43,186 nt of DNA, from assembly GCA_045638685.1 (NCBI GenBank), contig JAZUBT010000029.1:1-43186 (forward strand), given 5' to 3'. Below, in pieces: positions 29,487-39,400 of this stretch; positions within the stretch are counted from its first letter, which is position 1, and each line of letters opens with the position of its first letter. Below the pieces are notes generated by a model. That model did no database searches. It was not told where the DNA came from and saw nothing but the letters and a program-made list of their open reading frames with translations. Both the position numbers and the translations under genes were made by a program. The DNA comes from SIG673 sp045638685. GTDB taxonomy: Bacteria > Bacillota > Clostridia > Oscillospirales > CAG-272.

Positions 29487-32252
29487 ATGGGACTTTTTAC
29501 AAAGATTTTCGGTACGTACAGCGAAAGACAGATAAAAAAGATAACCTCTACGGTTGATACAATAGAGGCTCTTGCCGATAAATACGGCGAAATGACGGAC
29601 GAGGAGCTTTCCGCCGTTACCGACACGCTTAAGGAAAGACTTAAAAACGGAGAAACGCTTGACGATATTCTCCCCGACGCCTTCGCAGCGGTAAGAGAGG
29701 CGGCTGACCGAGTTCTCGGAAAGCGTCCGTTCAGAGTACAGCTTATGGGCGGTATAATACTGCATCAGGGAAGAATTGCGGAAATGAAAACCGGTGAGGG
29801 AAAAACCCTCGTCGCGGTTCTGCCCGCGTATCTTAACGCACTTGCCGAAAAGGGTGTTCATATCGTTACCGTAAACGAGTACCTCGCAAGAGTAGGCTGT
29901 GAGGAGATGGGCAGAGTTTACGGATTTATGGGACTTACCACGGGACTTATCTGCCATAATCAATCTAAAGAAGAAAAGAAAGCGGCGTACTCCTGCGACA
30001 TAACCTACGGAACCAATAACGAGTTCGGCTTTGACTACCTGCGCGATAACATGGTTATTTATAAGGAGAAAAAGGTACAGAGAGGACACGCCTTCGGTAT
30101 AGTTGACGAGGTTGACTCCATTCTCATTGACGAGGCGAGAACTCCTCTTATAATTTCGGGCGAGGGCGACGAGTCCACCGATTTGTATGCAAGGGCATGT
30201 AACTTTGTACGTACGCTCCGTGAGTATAAGAAAAAGGAGCTTGACTCAAAGATTTTCGACGAGGAAATTGAAAACAAATACGACTATACGTTAGACGAAA
30301 AATCGCGTTCCACGGTTCTTACCGCAAGCGGTGTAAAAAAGGCGGAAAAGAATTTCGGTATAGAAAACCTTTCAGACCCCGAAAACTCCGTACTTGCTCA
30401 CCACATTAACCAGGCGATAAGAGCAAGGGCGATAATGCACAGAGACGAGGATTATATCGTTTCCGACGGTAAGGTTATAATCGTTGACAGCTTTACAGGC
30501 CGCCTTATGCCCGGACGCCGCTATAACGACGGACTTCATCAGGCTATCGAGGCCAAAGAGGGCGTTAAGATTCAGAAGGAATCAAAAACGCTGGCAACCA
30601 TAACCTTCCAGAACTATTTTAGACTTTACGGTAAGCTTTCGGGTATGACCGGTACCGCGCTTACCGAAGAGATGGAGTTCCGCGAGATATATAACCTCGA
30701 CGTTGTTGAAATACCGACAAATATGCCGATGATAAGAAAAGACCACCACGATAGGGTTTACAGAACGGTGGAGGCAAAATACAAGGCGATATGCGAGCAG
30801 GTTGAGGAGTGCTATAAAAAGGGACAGCCGGTGCTTGTCGGTACCGTTTCGGTTGATAAGTCCGAGCTTGTTTCAAAGATGCTTAACAAAAAGCTTATCC
30901 CTCATAAGGTGCTGAACGCAAAACAGCACGAAAAGGAAGCTGACATCGTTGCTGCCGCAGGTAAGATAGGCGCGGTAACCATCGCCACGAACATGGCGGG
31001 ACGCGGAACCGACATCATGCTCGGCGGAAACGCGGAGCATCTCGCAAAGCAGGAGATGCGCAAAATGAAGGACGGAGAAACCGGTCTTGCGCTTTACGAC
31101 GAGGAAACCATAGGTCTCGCAGTCGGCTCATCAACCTCGGTAAGCGAGGACGTGCTTAAGGCTCGTGAGGTTTACAAAAAGCTTTATGCAAAGCACAAAG
31201 AACAGATAGAGCCTCTTGCGGAAAAGGTTAAGGAGGCGGGCGGTCTTTTCATAATCGGTACAGAGAGACACGAGAGCCGCCGTATAGACAACCAGCTCCG
31301 CGGACGTGCGGGACGTCAGGGAGACCCCGGAGAAAGCCTTTTCTTCCTCTCGCTTGAGGACGACCTTATGCGTCTTTTCGGCTCGGAGAGAGTTATGGGA
31401 ATAGTCGGACGTCTCGGTCTTGACGATCAGCCTATCGAGGCGGGTATCCTTTCCGGCGCAATTCAGAGAGCACAGAAGCAGCTTGAGGGACAGAACTTCC
31501 AGCGCAGAAAGAACGTCTTAAACTACGACGACGTTATGAACGAGCAGAGAAAGATTATCTACAAGCAGCGCGACGAGGTTCTAGACGGCGAGGATATGCG
31601 CGAAAAGATAAAGGGTATGATTTCCTCTACGATAGATGACGCGATAAGAGAATACCTGCCTGACGAGGACGAAAAGGAAACGTGGCGTCTGCCAGAGCTT
31701 CGCAACCGCTTCTACGGAACGCTTTGCGACAGCGAAAGCTTTAAGTATTCCGAAAAAGAGCTTGAAGGCGTTACGGTAGCGGAGATTTCCGAGAGCCTTA
31801 ATAAGCGCGCCGAGGAGCTTTACGCGAGCCGCGAAAAGCTGTTCGGTGATATGATGCGAGAGGTTGAAAGAATTATACTTCTTGAAAACGTCGATAAAAA
31901 GTGGATAGAGCATCTTGATGCTATGGACGATCTTAAAGAAAGCATAGGGCTTCAGTCCTACGCGCAGAGAAACCCGATAACCGAGTTCCGTATAATCGGA
32001 GCGGATATGTTTGACGAAATGATAGCAGGTATTAAAGAGGAGACGGTTCGCAAGGTTCTCACCGTAATACCGGCAAGAGCGGTTGAAAGAAAAGAGGTCG
32101 CAAGAATAACCGGCGACAACTTTACCGACAGCTCTAAGGCAGAGAAAAACAAACCTACCGTAATTAAAAAAGGCGGAGTTGCAAGGAACGCTCCCTGTCC
32201 CTGCGGAAGCGGAAAAAAGTTTAAGCGCTGCTGCGGAAAGGATTTGGAGTAG
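29487..32252 (+). CDS. secA: Preprotein translocase ATPase SecA
   Basis: The motor that pushes unfolded preproteins through SecYEG using ATP. The 921-residue length and all landmarks are normal: Walker A in MKTGEGKTLVA (about residues 99-109), DEVDSILIDEARTPLIISG (Walker B and the start of the preprotein cross-linking domain), NMAGRGTDIML, GRAGRQGDPGES, and SESLNKRAEELYASREK in the scaffold region. The C-terminus carries the zinc tail PCPCGSGKKFKRCCG, which binds SecB or ribosomes. CGGAG lies 8 bases before the ATG. A membrane protein gene starts 4 bases after its stop. Confidence 0.97.
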   Translation: MGLFTKIFGTYSERQIKKITSTVDTIEALADKYGEMTDEELSAVTDTLKERLKNGETLDDILPDAFAAVREAADRVLGKRPFRVQLMGGIILHQGRIAEMKTGEGKTLVAVLPAYLNALAEKGVHIVTVNEYLARVGCEEMGRVYGFMGLTTGLICHNQSKEEKKAAYSCDITYGTNNEFGFDYLRDNMVIYKEKKVQRGHAFGIVDEVDSILIDEARTPLIISGEGDESTDLYARACNFVRTLREYKKKELDSKIFDEEIENKYDYTLDEKSRSTVLTASGVKKAEKNFGIENLSDPENSVLAHHINQAIRARAIMHRDEDYIVSDGKVIIVDSFTGRLMPGRRYNDGLHQAIEAKEGVKIQKESKTLATITFQNYFRLYGKLSGMTGTALTEEMEFREIYNLDVVEIPTNMPMIRKDHHDRVYRTVEAKYKAICEQVEECYKKGQPVLVGTVSVDKSELVSKMLNKKLIPHKVLNAKQHEKEADIVAAAGKIGAVTIATNMAGRGTDIMLGGNAEHLAKQEMRKMKDGETGLALYDEETIGLAVGSSTSVSEDVLKAREVYKKLYAKHKEQIEPLAEKVKEAGGLFIIGTERHESRRIDNQLRGRAGRQGDPGESLFFLSLEDDLMRLFGSERVMGIVGRLGLDDQPIEAGILSGAIQRAQKQLEGQNFQRRKNVLNYDDVMNEQRKIIYKQRDEVLDGEDMREKIKGMISSTIDDAIREYLPDEDEKETWRLPELRNRFYGTLCDSESFKYSEKELEGVTVAEISESLNKRAEELYASREKLFGDMMREVERIILLENVDKKWIEHLDAMDDLKESIGLQSYAQRNPITEFRIIGADMFDEMIAGIKEETVRKVLTVIPARAVERKEVARITGDNFTDSSKAEKNKPTVIKKGGVARNAPCPCGSGKKFKRCCGKDLE

Positions 32253-32255
32253 AAA

Positions 32256-32903
32256 ATGCGATTTGAATGGCTTTTTATAGGCTACGTTTTTATGTTTCAG
32301 ATCACCGTCGGGAACATAACGCTGCTTCCGTTTTTGGCGTACCTTATAATGCTTTTCGCTATGTTAAGGCTTTCGAAATTCGAAAGCGCCTTTAAAATGG
32401 CGAAGTACGCTCTTTTTGCCGCGGTGCCGATAGGAGGCACACTCCTTGCGCTTCAGATATACAAGACGGTAACGCCCGAGGCCGCGTCGGCGGCAGCGTT
32501 TACATACGCTTACAACACAGTCAGAATTTTAAGCGAATGCGCCGAAATGGTAACGATGTTTTTCGTTTACGTAGGCGTTAAGATTATCGGTACGAACACC
32601 GAGCTTAAGTCGCTTGAAAAGCACGCAGGCAGAAATATGGCGGTGATGTTCGTCTATTTTGCCTTTGAAATGATTATGTCCCTTATTTCGATATTCGCTC
32701 CGAAGCTTATTGAGGGCTACGAAATAATTATGCTTTATCCGTTTATAGTCGGTTTTATCTGGAGAGTACTGAACCTCTGGATGATAATAACCTGCTATCT
32801 CGGTGTTTCGGTAAAGGACGAAAAAAACACTCCTGTCGAGGACACGGAGGTTGAAAAACCGCACTTTCCGCAAAAGAAAAAGAAGAAAAAGCATAGAAGA
32901 TAA
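32256..32903 (+). CDS. Small polytopic membrane protein, unknown function
   Basis: A 215-residue protein with about five hydrophobic segments (near residues 5-20, 24-37, 46-66, 90-112, 128-178) and a soluble lysine-rich tail that ends in PQKKKKKKHRR. No family is recognised. Residues 4-46 (FIGYVFMFQITVGNITLLPFLAYLIMLFAML) resemble the start of the next gene's product (LLFLMNPLIAIVDILPDFIGCIIILLGINRL), so the two may be distant paralogues. It starts 4 bases after secA and reads on, so it is probably translated from the secA transcript. A link to export is suggested by position only. Confidence 0.65.
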   Translation: MRFEWLFIGYVFMFQITVGNITLLPFLAYLIMLFAMLRLSKFESAFKMAKYALFAAVPIGGTLLALQIYKTVTPEAASAAAFTYAYNTVRILSECAEMVTMFFVYVGVKIIGTNTELKSLEKHAGRNMAVMFVYFAFEMIMSLISIFAPKLIEGYEIIMLYPFIVGFIWRVLNLWMIITCYLGVSVKDEKNTPVEDTEVEKPHFPQKKKKKKHRR

Positions 32904-33011
32904 CACCTTTCTGACGGCTTTTAACGTCTAAAACAGAGAGCATTTTGGCAAGTTAAAAAACAAGCATATTTTACGCGGCTGTCCGTAACGGACGGCGGAA
33001 AGGAAAACAAG

Positions 33012-34334
33012 ATGGAATTCACGTTGATAACGGTAGGGCTGCTCTTTTTGATGAACCCGCTTATCGCTATTGTGGATATACTTCCCGATTTTATCGGTTG
33101 TATCATAATTCTTCTCGGAATAAACCGTCTGCGCGCGGTTTCCCCTGAGCTTGACGATACCGTTGCCGTACTGAAATATATGATTTTTGCGTCTTTGGCA
33201 AGGACTGTTTCGTTTTTCGCCTCGGGAGGCTTTGACGAGATAACGCACCTGAGCGTTACAATAATATTCGCACTTATTGAGTTCGGACTCGGAGCCTCAA
33301 TGCTTTCCTCGCTTCAAAGCGGTCTCGCGTATCTGAATATACGCTATGGCGGAAAAACAAAGGAAAGCGCGGAAATGAGAAACGTCGGAGTTGTGTTCTT
33401 AGCCGCTAAGGGTATTCTTTCGGTTATCCCTCAGCTCGGCGCTATCGCCTCGGACAGCGAAAATATATTCGTGGACACAACAGAGGGTTGGACGGCGTTT
33501 TCGGGACTGCTTACCCTTTCAAATATAGTTATAACTCTTATTTTTGCCGTGTTCTTCGGAATTTCTGTTTTCAACTACATAGGCAGAATGGCGACGGACA
33601 AGGATTTTCTTATTTCGATAAATGCGGCGTACGACCTGAAAAGACGGGAAAACCCGAATTTCTTTATAAGAAGAACTCTTCTTTTTGCCATCGCGTTTTT
33701 ATCCGTTTCTCCGTTTTTCTTTATTGATTTTCTCGGAGACGGCAAAAACTATATTCCCGATTTCCTCTTTGCCGCCGCGTCTCTTTTCGGCGTGTACGTG
33801 CTTTCAAAACGCACAGAGGTTAAAAAAGAGGTGTTTATTAGCGGAGCGGTTTATTTTCTTCTTTCCGCCGTTGATTACGCTTACTATATGACGTTTATGG
33901 AAAAGCGGTTTTTCGCAAGCTTCCGCATCATTAAAGAGCGGTTTTTGTGGGAATATATACTGCTTTTGGTGTTCGCCGTTTTTTCCGCGACGGCGCTTAT
34001 AGTGTATTTACGGTATCTTTTCCGTCTCCTTTATACGCTTACCGACAGCCACGTCGCGTGCGAGTTTTCGGAGGAGTACGTAAGAAGCAACCGTCTTAAC
34101 GTTGAGTTTGTGGAAAAAACAAAGAGACTTATAAAAGTGTTTACTGCCTTTGGGGTTGTAAGCGCCGCTTCCTCTGTCGTCTTCTCCGCGCTCATTTTGA
34201 TAGTACCCGAATATTGGATGCTTAATCTGGCTATTAACGTAACCGTTTTCTGTCTCTCCCTTACGCTCTTTTCCAAAATTAAAGAGGGCATAATCGCGAA
34301 ATACGGACTTGAAACCGACAGCGACGGCACATAA
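33012..34334 (+). CDS. Polytopic membrane protein, unknown function
   Basis: A 440-residue membrane protein with about ten hydrophobic segments spread over its length, such as LITVGLLFLMNPLIAIVDILPDFIGCIIILLG at the start, ILLVFAVFSATALIVYLRYLF near residue 320, and YWMLNLAINVTVFCLSLTLF near the end. No catalytic or transporter signature is visible. A cytoplasmic loop around residues 190-215 is charged. GGAAAGGAAAAC precedes the ATG. It is the third gene of the secA cluster, 108 bases behind the previous one. I cannot assign a function. Confidence 0.7.
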   Translation: MEFTLITVGLLFLMNPLIAIVDILPDFIGCIIILLGINRLRAVSPELDDTVAVLKYMIFASLARTVSFFASGGFDEITHLSVTIIFALIEFGLGASMLSSLQSGLAYLNIRYGGKTKESAEMRNVGVVFLAAKGILSVIPQLGAIASDSENIFVDTTEGWTAFSGLLTLSNIVITLIFAVFFGISVFNYIGRMATDKDFLISINAAYDLKRRENPNFFIRRTLLFAIAFLSVSPFFFIDFLGDGKNYIPDFLFAAASLFGVYVLSKRTEVKKEVFISGAVYFLLSAVDYAYYMTFMEKRFFASFRIIKERFLWEYILLLVFAVFSATALIVYLRYLFRLLYTLTDSHVACEFSEEYVRSNRLNVEFVEKTKRLIKVFTAFGVVSAASSVVFSALILIVPEYWMLNLAINVTVFCLSLTLFSKIKEGIIAKYGLETDSDGT

Positions 34335-34336
34335 CG

Positions 34337-34548
34337 GGCAACCGCCCGTAAGGTTGACAGCCGAAATGTAAACAATAGCGAAAATCAAACACGTTCGGTT
34401 TCACAAAACGTACGCCTTTAAGGGGCAGACAATGTCGGCAACCGCCCGTAAGGTTGACAGCCGAAATGTAAATAATAGCGAAAATCAAACACGTTCGGTT
34501 TCGCAAAACGTACGCCTTTAAGTCAGACAATGTCGGCAACCGCCCTTA
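34337..34548. repeat. Tandem 100-bp repeat, two full copies and a partial third
   Basis: The unit beginning GGCAACCGCCCGTAAGGTTG starts at 34337, 34437 and 34535. The first two copies differ at only a few positions (GTAAACAA/GTAAATAA, TTTCACAA/TTTCGCAA), and the second is 2 bases shorter near its end. Each copy carries the small inverted repeat CAACC/GGTTG. It occupies most of the 273-base gap between the membrane protein gene and dnaE and codes for nothing recognisable. Confidence 0.9.
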
Positions 34549-34607
34549 GGGGAAACCCCTTTAAAAAACGGCGACTGCTTAAATTAAAACGAAAGGAGCT
34601 TTTCGGT

Positions 34608-37600
34608 ATGGGAGATTTTGTACATCTTCACCTACACAGCGAATACAGCCTGCTTGACGGCGCCTGCAGAATTTCGGATATACCGAAAAGAGCCAAGGCG
34701 GAGGGGCACACCGCTGTTGCTATAACCGACCACGGCGTTATGTACGGAGCCGTAGAGTTTTACAAGTCGTGTGTAGCCGAGGGGGTTAAGCCAATAATCG
34801 GCTGCGAGGTATATGTCGCCCCGCGAACCCGCTTTGATAAGACCTATAACGAGGACTCGGAAAGCGGTCATCTCGTTCTGCTTTGCAAAAACGAAACGGG
34901 ATACAGAAACCTAATAAAAATGGTTTCGAAAAGCTTTACCGAAGGATTTTACATTAAACCCCGCGTTGATAAGGAGCTGCTCCGTGAGTACAGCGAGGGA
35001 CTTATCGCGCTCTCCGCCTGCCTTGCGGGAAGAATACCGCGACTTATCGTTTCCGACAGAACGGACGAGGCGGAGGCAGAGTCGAGAGAGCTTTACGAAA
35101 TCTTCGGAAAAGATAATTTTTACCTTGAAATCCAGCAGCACGGCATCTCCGAGCAGACAAAGGTAAACGCCGTACTGCGCCTTATTTCGGAGCGCACGGG
35201 CATACCGCTCGTCGCAACAAACGACGTTCATTATCTGCGCAGGGCAGACGCCGATACGCAGGCGATAATGATGTGTATTCAGATGGGCTCAAAGATAACC
35301 GAGGGGCGTCCTCTCGGCTTTGAAACCAATGAGTTTTACTATAAAAGCACCGAGGAAATGACCTCGCTTTTCAAAGACTTCCCCGACGCTGTGGAAAACA
35401 CGGTGAAAATAGCTGATCGGTGTCAGTTTGATTTTACCTTTGGAAAATATTATCTTCCCGCTTTTACCGTGCCTGACGGTGCCGCGCCGGAAAATTATCT
35501 CCGTGCGCTTGCCGAAAAGGGCCTGCAAAGCCGAATCCAAAGGGGGGATATTGTCTATACTGCGGAAAACCCCGAAAAAAAGTACCGAGAGCGTATGGAA
35601 TACGAGCTTAAGGTAATAATTTCAATGGGGTATGCGGAGTACTATCTTATAGTTCAGGATTTCGTTGGATACGCAAAAGGCAAAGGGATTGCCGTTGGTC
35701 CGGGCAGAGGCTCGGGCGCAGGAAGTCTTATAGCGTATCTCCTTAATATAACTGACGTAAACCCGCTCCGCTTCGGGCTTATTTTCGAGCGTTTCCTTAA
35801 CCCCGAAAGAGTAAGCATGCCCGACTTTGATATAGATTTTTGTTATATACGTCGCGAGGAGGTTATCAAATACGTTTCCGAAAAATACGGAAGCGAGAGG
35901 GTTTCGCAGATAATCACCTTCGGAACTATGGCGGCAAAGGCGGCTCTGCGCGATGCCGCGAGAGCTATGGGGCTTTCCTACGCAGACGGAGACAGTATAG
36001 TAAAGGCTCTGCCTAAAAAATTCGGCGTTTCTCTTTCCGATGCGGAAAAAAGCAAGGAAATCACCGCGCTGACCGAGGGCTCCGTCGAAATCAAAAGACT
36101 GTTTTCGGTCGCGAAATCGCTTGAAGGAATGCCGAGACACGCGTCAACTCACGCCGCGGGTGTGGTTATAAGCGACAGGCCAGTTTCCGACTACGTTCCT
36201 CTTGCGGTGAGCGGAGACGTTCAGGTTACGCAGTTTGATATGGATACCGTAGCGGAGCTTGGACTACTGAAATTCGACTTTTTGGGACTTCGCTATCTTA
36301 CCGTTATTTCGGATACCGAGAAGCTAATAAGAAAAAAAGAGCCTTCGTTCACGGTAGAGCGTATTCCCGAAAACGATACGGCGGTTTTCGAGCTGCTGAA
36401 ATCGGGACAGACGGCAGGCATATTTCAGCTTGAATCCGGCGGAATGCGTCAGATGCTAACCACCTTCAGACCGGAAAGTATTGACGATATAATGATAGCC
36501 GTTTCAATGTACCGTCCGGGACCTATGGAAGCTATACCGAAGCTTATAGAAAACAGAAAATCAGGAAAGGTGAGCTACGTTTTCCCCGAGCTTGCCGAGA
36601 TACTTGACGAAACATACGGCTGCGTCGTTTATCAGGAACAGGTTATGCAGCTTTTCCGCACTCTTGCCTCGTACTCATACGGCAAGGCGGATATTGTAAG
36701 AAAGGCTATTTCAAAGAAAAAGCCTGAGGTAATCAATAAGCAGAGAGACGATTTCCTTGACGGCTGCGTAAAGAACGGACACGATAGGGAAAAGGCGGCG
36801 GCTCTATTTGACGAGATAGTTGCTTTCGCCGGCTATGCGTTTAACAAAAGCCACGCCGCGGCGTATTCCGTTCTGGCGTACAGAACAGCATACCTTAAAG
36901 CACATTACCCTGCGGAATTTCTCGCCTCGCTTATGACGAGCGAGCTTGGAAACCGAGGAAAGCTTTTTGAATATATGTCGGAGGCTACCAGACTCGGCAT
37001 AAAGATACTCCCGCCTTCGGTAAACGAAAGCTACGTTAATTTTTCGTCGGACGGAAAGAATATAAGATACGGACTCTCTGCGCTTAAAAACGTCGGCATA
37101 GGATTTGTCAGCCGTATGATAGAGGAGCGAGAAAGACACGGCTCCTTTAAGAATTTCCTTGACTTTACCGAGCGTATGTACGGCAGGGATATGAACCGTA
37201 AGCAGATAGAAATGCTTATTAAGGCGGGCGCGTTTGACGAAATGGGCATTTACAGAAGCCGCCTGCTTGAAAAGTACGACGAAATTATAACCAAGGTTTC
37301 GGACAGAAAAAGGGAGACGGTAAGCGGACAGATGAACCTGTTTGCCCTTGGCGGCGGAGAGGACGCCGCGTCCGCTCCCGAGCCTACCTTTTCGGATACG
37401 CCCGAGTTTCCGCTTCGAGTGTTGCTCAGTCTTGAGCGCGAGGCGTCGGGAATGTACTTTTCGGGGCATATAACGGACGAATATTCCGACAACGAAAAGG
37501 ATTTAAAGCCTGTACGGATAGCCTCGGTTATAAGCGCCTTTGACGAGGGTGGCGAAAGCGCGGAGCTTCACGAAAAGCAGTGCGTAACGATTACCGGACT

Positions 37601-38258
37601 TATAACCGGAAGAACGGTTAAAAACACCCGCTCGGGAGACGCTATGGCGTTTATTACGCTTGAAGACAGAACGGGCGAAATTGAAATAATAGTCTTTTCA
37701 AAAACCTTTGCCGAATATTCCGGACTGCTTATTCCCGATGAGGTTATAGCGGTTTACGGAGAGATAAGTGTAAGAGAGGACGAGGAGCCGAAAATTATTA
37801 TGCGAGCGGCGGCGCCGATGCGCCCTAACGGCAAATACACCTCCCGTCCGTCTCCGTTCGAGGATCTCATAGAAGCGGAAAACAGAAGGCAAGGACGGGC
37901 ATACGGAAATACCGCGGGCCGCAACGGGGTACAAAGCGGTGGATACGGCGGTGTCCAAAGCACAGAACAAAAAGCATCGCCCCAAAACACCGCGCAGAAA
38001 ATCGCGACACAAAGCGGCGGAGAGAGCTTGGTTAAAACAAAAATAAACAAGGTATATTTAAGAGTACCGAATATCCGGTCGATAGAAGCGAAAAAAGCGA
38101 AAAATCTTATAGAGATTTTCGACGGAAGCACCCCCGTACAGTTTTATGAAACGGAAAGCAAGAGCTACGTTCCTCACAACCTCTGGATTGACGCAACTCC
38201 GTTCGTTATAGGGGAGCTGAAAAAGCTGCTGGGCGAGGAAAACGTGGCGGTAAGATAG
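34608..38258 (+). CDS. dnaE: DNA polymerase III subunit alpha (DnaE)
   Basis: Catalytic subunit of a replicative DNA polymerase; in Firmicutes DnaE works beside PolC, mainly extending primers. The 1216-residue protein opens with a PHP domain (FVHLHLHSEYSLLDGACRI at 4-22; ITDHGVMYGAVEFY). The catalytic aspartates are in MPDFDIDF (about 403-410). Further landmarks are AGVVISDRPVSDYVPLA, YRPGPMEAIP, YGCVVYQEQVM and AYSVLAYRTAYLKAHYPAEFLASL. An OB domain (VTITGLITGRTVKNTRSGDAMAFITLED, about 985-1015) and a polar Gly/Gln/Ser linker lead to a C-terminal domain. MGDFVHLH follows AAAGGAG by 10 bases; a frame 26 codons longer runs into the repeat and is rejected. No proofreading exonuclease domain is inserted. 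Confidence 0.97.
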   Translation: MGDFVHLHLHSEYSLLDGACRISDIPKRAKAEGHTAVAITDHGVMYGAVEFYKSCVAEGVKPIIGCEVYVAPRTRFDKTYNEDSESGHLVLLCKNETGYRNLIKMVSKSFTEGFYIKPRVDKELLREYSEGLIALSACLAGRIPRLIVSDRTDEAEAESRELYEIFGKDNFYLEIQQHGISEQTKVNAVLRLISERTGIPLVATNDVHYLRRADADTQAIMMCIQMGSKITEGRPLGFETNEFYYKSTEEMTSLFKDFPDAVENTVKIADRCQFDFTFGKYYLPAFTVPDGAAPENYLRALAEKGLQSRIQRGDIVYTAENPEKKYRERMEYELKVIISMGYAEYYLIVQDFVGYAKGKGIAVGPGRGSGAGSLIAYLLNITDVNPLRFGLIFERFLNPERVSMPDFDIDFCYIRREEVIKYVSEKYGSERVSQIITFGTMAAKAALRDAARAMGLSYADGDSIVKALPKKFGVSLSDAEKSKEITALTEGSVEIKRLFSVAKSLEGMPRHASTHAAGVVISDRPVSDYVPLAVSGDVQVTQFDMDTVAELGLLKFDFLGLRYLTVISDTEKLIRKKEPSFTVERIPENDTAVFELLKSGQTAGIFQLESGGMRQMLTTFRPESIDDIMIAVSMYRPGPMEAIPKLIENRKSGKVSYVFPELAEILDETYGCVVYQEQVMQLFRTLASYSYGKADIVRKAISKKKPEVINKQRDDFLDGCVKNGHDREKAAALFDEIVAFAGYAFNKSHAAAYSVLAYRTAYLKAHYPAEFLASLMTSELGNRGKLFEYMSEATRLGIKILPPSVNESYVNFSSDGKNIRYGLSALKNVGIGFVSRMIEERERHGSFKNFLDFTERMYGRDMNRKQIEMLIKAGAFDEMGIYRSRLLEKYDEIITKVSDRKRETVSGQMNLFALGGGEDAASAPEPTFSDTPEFPLRVLLSLEREASGMYFSGHITDEYSDNEKDLKPVRIASVISAFDEGGESAELHEKQCVTITGLITGRTVKNTRSGDAMAFITLEDRTGEIEIIVFSKTFAEYSGLLIPDEVIAVYGEISVREDEEPKIIMRAAAPMRPNGKYTSRPSPFEDLIEAENRRQGRAYGNTAGRNGVQSGGYGGVQSTEQKASPQNTAQKIATQSGGESLVKTKINKVYLRVPNIRSIEAKKAKNLIEIFDGSTPVQFYETESKSYVPHNLWIDATPFVIGELKKLLGEENVAVR

Positions 38259-38346
38259 AGCTTAAACCGTCTTGACAAAGCCCTGCGGTTGCATTTAACA
38301 GTTAAAAATAAATATAATATAACATTTTGAAAGGAAGCAAAAAGCA

Positions 38347-39219
38347 ATGGCAAACGAAAAGTTAGAAAACCAAGAGCTTGAAGAGGAAGCAGCGGCGGAA
38401 TGTACCCACGACTGCTCTACCTGCTCAGCAAAATGCTCGTCAAAGGAGCCCGAAAGTCTTATTGAGCCCCAGAACAGGGCGAGCGACGTCAAACACGTAA
38501 TAGGAGTTGTAAGCGGAAAGGGCGGTGTCGGAAAATCGTCCGTTACCTCGCTGCTCGCGGTGCTCACACGCCGTCTCGGCTTTAACACGGCGATACTTGA
38601 CGCCGATATAACAGGCCCCTCTATCCCTAAAATGTTCGGACTTAAGGGAGATCTTACCGGCTGCGAGGACGGAATTATCCCGAAATCCACTATAACCGGA
38701 ATTAACGCGATAAGTATTAATATGCTTCTTCAGGACGAGAGCGCTCCCGTTATCTGGAGAGGTCCTATTATCGCCGGAACCGTTAAGCAGTTCTGGAGCG
38801 AGGTAGTCTGGGGCGACGTAGATTATATGTACGTCGATATGCCGCCCGGAACGGGGGACGTTCCGCTTACCGTTCTTCAGTCTCTCCCGCTTGACGGAAT
38901 AATTATAGTAACCTCTCCTCAGGATCTTGTTTCCATGATTGTCGAAAAGGCTGTAAACATGGCAAGAATGATGAACGTGCCGATACTCGGTATAATTGAG
39001 AATTACAGCTACCTCAGTTGCCCCTGCTGTAATGAAAAAATAGAGGTGTTCGGCAAATCTCACGTTGAAAAAACCGCGGAGAAATTCGGCATACCGGTTC
39101 TTGCAAAGCTTCCAATCGATCCGAAGATTGCTGCGCTCTGCGACGCGGGAACTATTGAAACGGTGGAAACAGATGCGCTTGACGAGGCTATCACATTCCT
39201 CGTTGATAAGCTTAACTAA
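38347..39219 (+). CDS. Mrp/Nbp35-family iron-sulfur carrier ATPase
   Basis: A P-loop ATPase of the ApbC/Mrp family that carries [4Fe-4S] clusters to apoproteins. The 290-residue protein has the deviant Walker A KGGVGKSS at residues 58-65, an aspartate switch in TAILDADITGPSIPKMFG, and MYVDMPPGTGDVPLT. The C-terminal cluster site is SYLSCPCCNEKIEVFG. The N-terminus carries four extra cysteines at 19, 23, 26 and 30 (CTHDCSTCSAKC), recalling the N-terminal cluster site of eukaryotic and archaeal Nbp35 but with different spacing. AAAGGA precedes the ATG. It is 88 bases behind dnaE on the same strand. With the scaffold/GGGtGRT pair it is the second iron-sulfur factor in the window. Confidence 0.92.
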   Translation: MANEKLENQELEEEAAAECTHDCSTCSAKCSSKEPESLIEPQNRASDVKHVIGVVSGKGGVGKSSVTSLLAVLTRRLGFNTAILDADITGPSIPKMFGLKGDLTGCEDGIIPKSTITGINAISINMLLQDESAPVIWRGPIIAGTVKQFWSEVVWGDVDYMYVDMPPGTGDVPLTVLQSLPLDGIIIVTSPQDLVSMIVEKAVNMARMMNVPILGIIENYSYLSCPCCNEKIEVFGKSHVEKTAEKFGIPVLAKLPIDPKIAALCDAGTIETVETDALDEAITFLVDKLN

Positions 39220-39400
39220 GATAATTTAGTAAACACGGATTTCTTCCCGTAAAGATAAGATACAGAAGCCACACCTGTTATTCTATAAAACATTTAAAGC
39301 GACATACTGTAAAAGCAGTATAAAAAACCAAAAAGGTAACAATCAAAAGCGTCGGATATAAGGTTCGGCGTACAAATAGAAAAGAAAAGGAGAAACGCCT

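Noticed and set aside
34530..34607. 26-codon N-terminal extension of dnaE
   Set aside because: It reads into the 100-bp repeat and has no ribosome binding site; MGDFVHLHLH is the family start.
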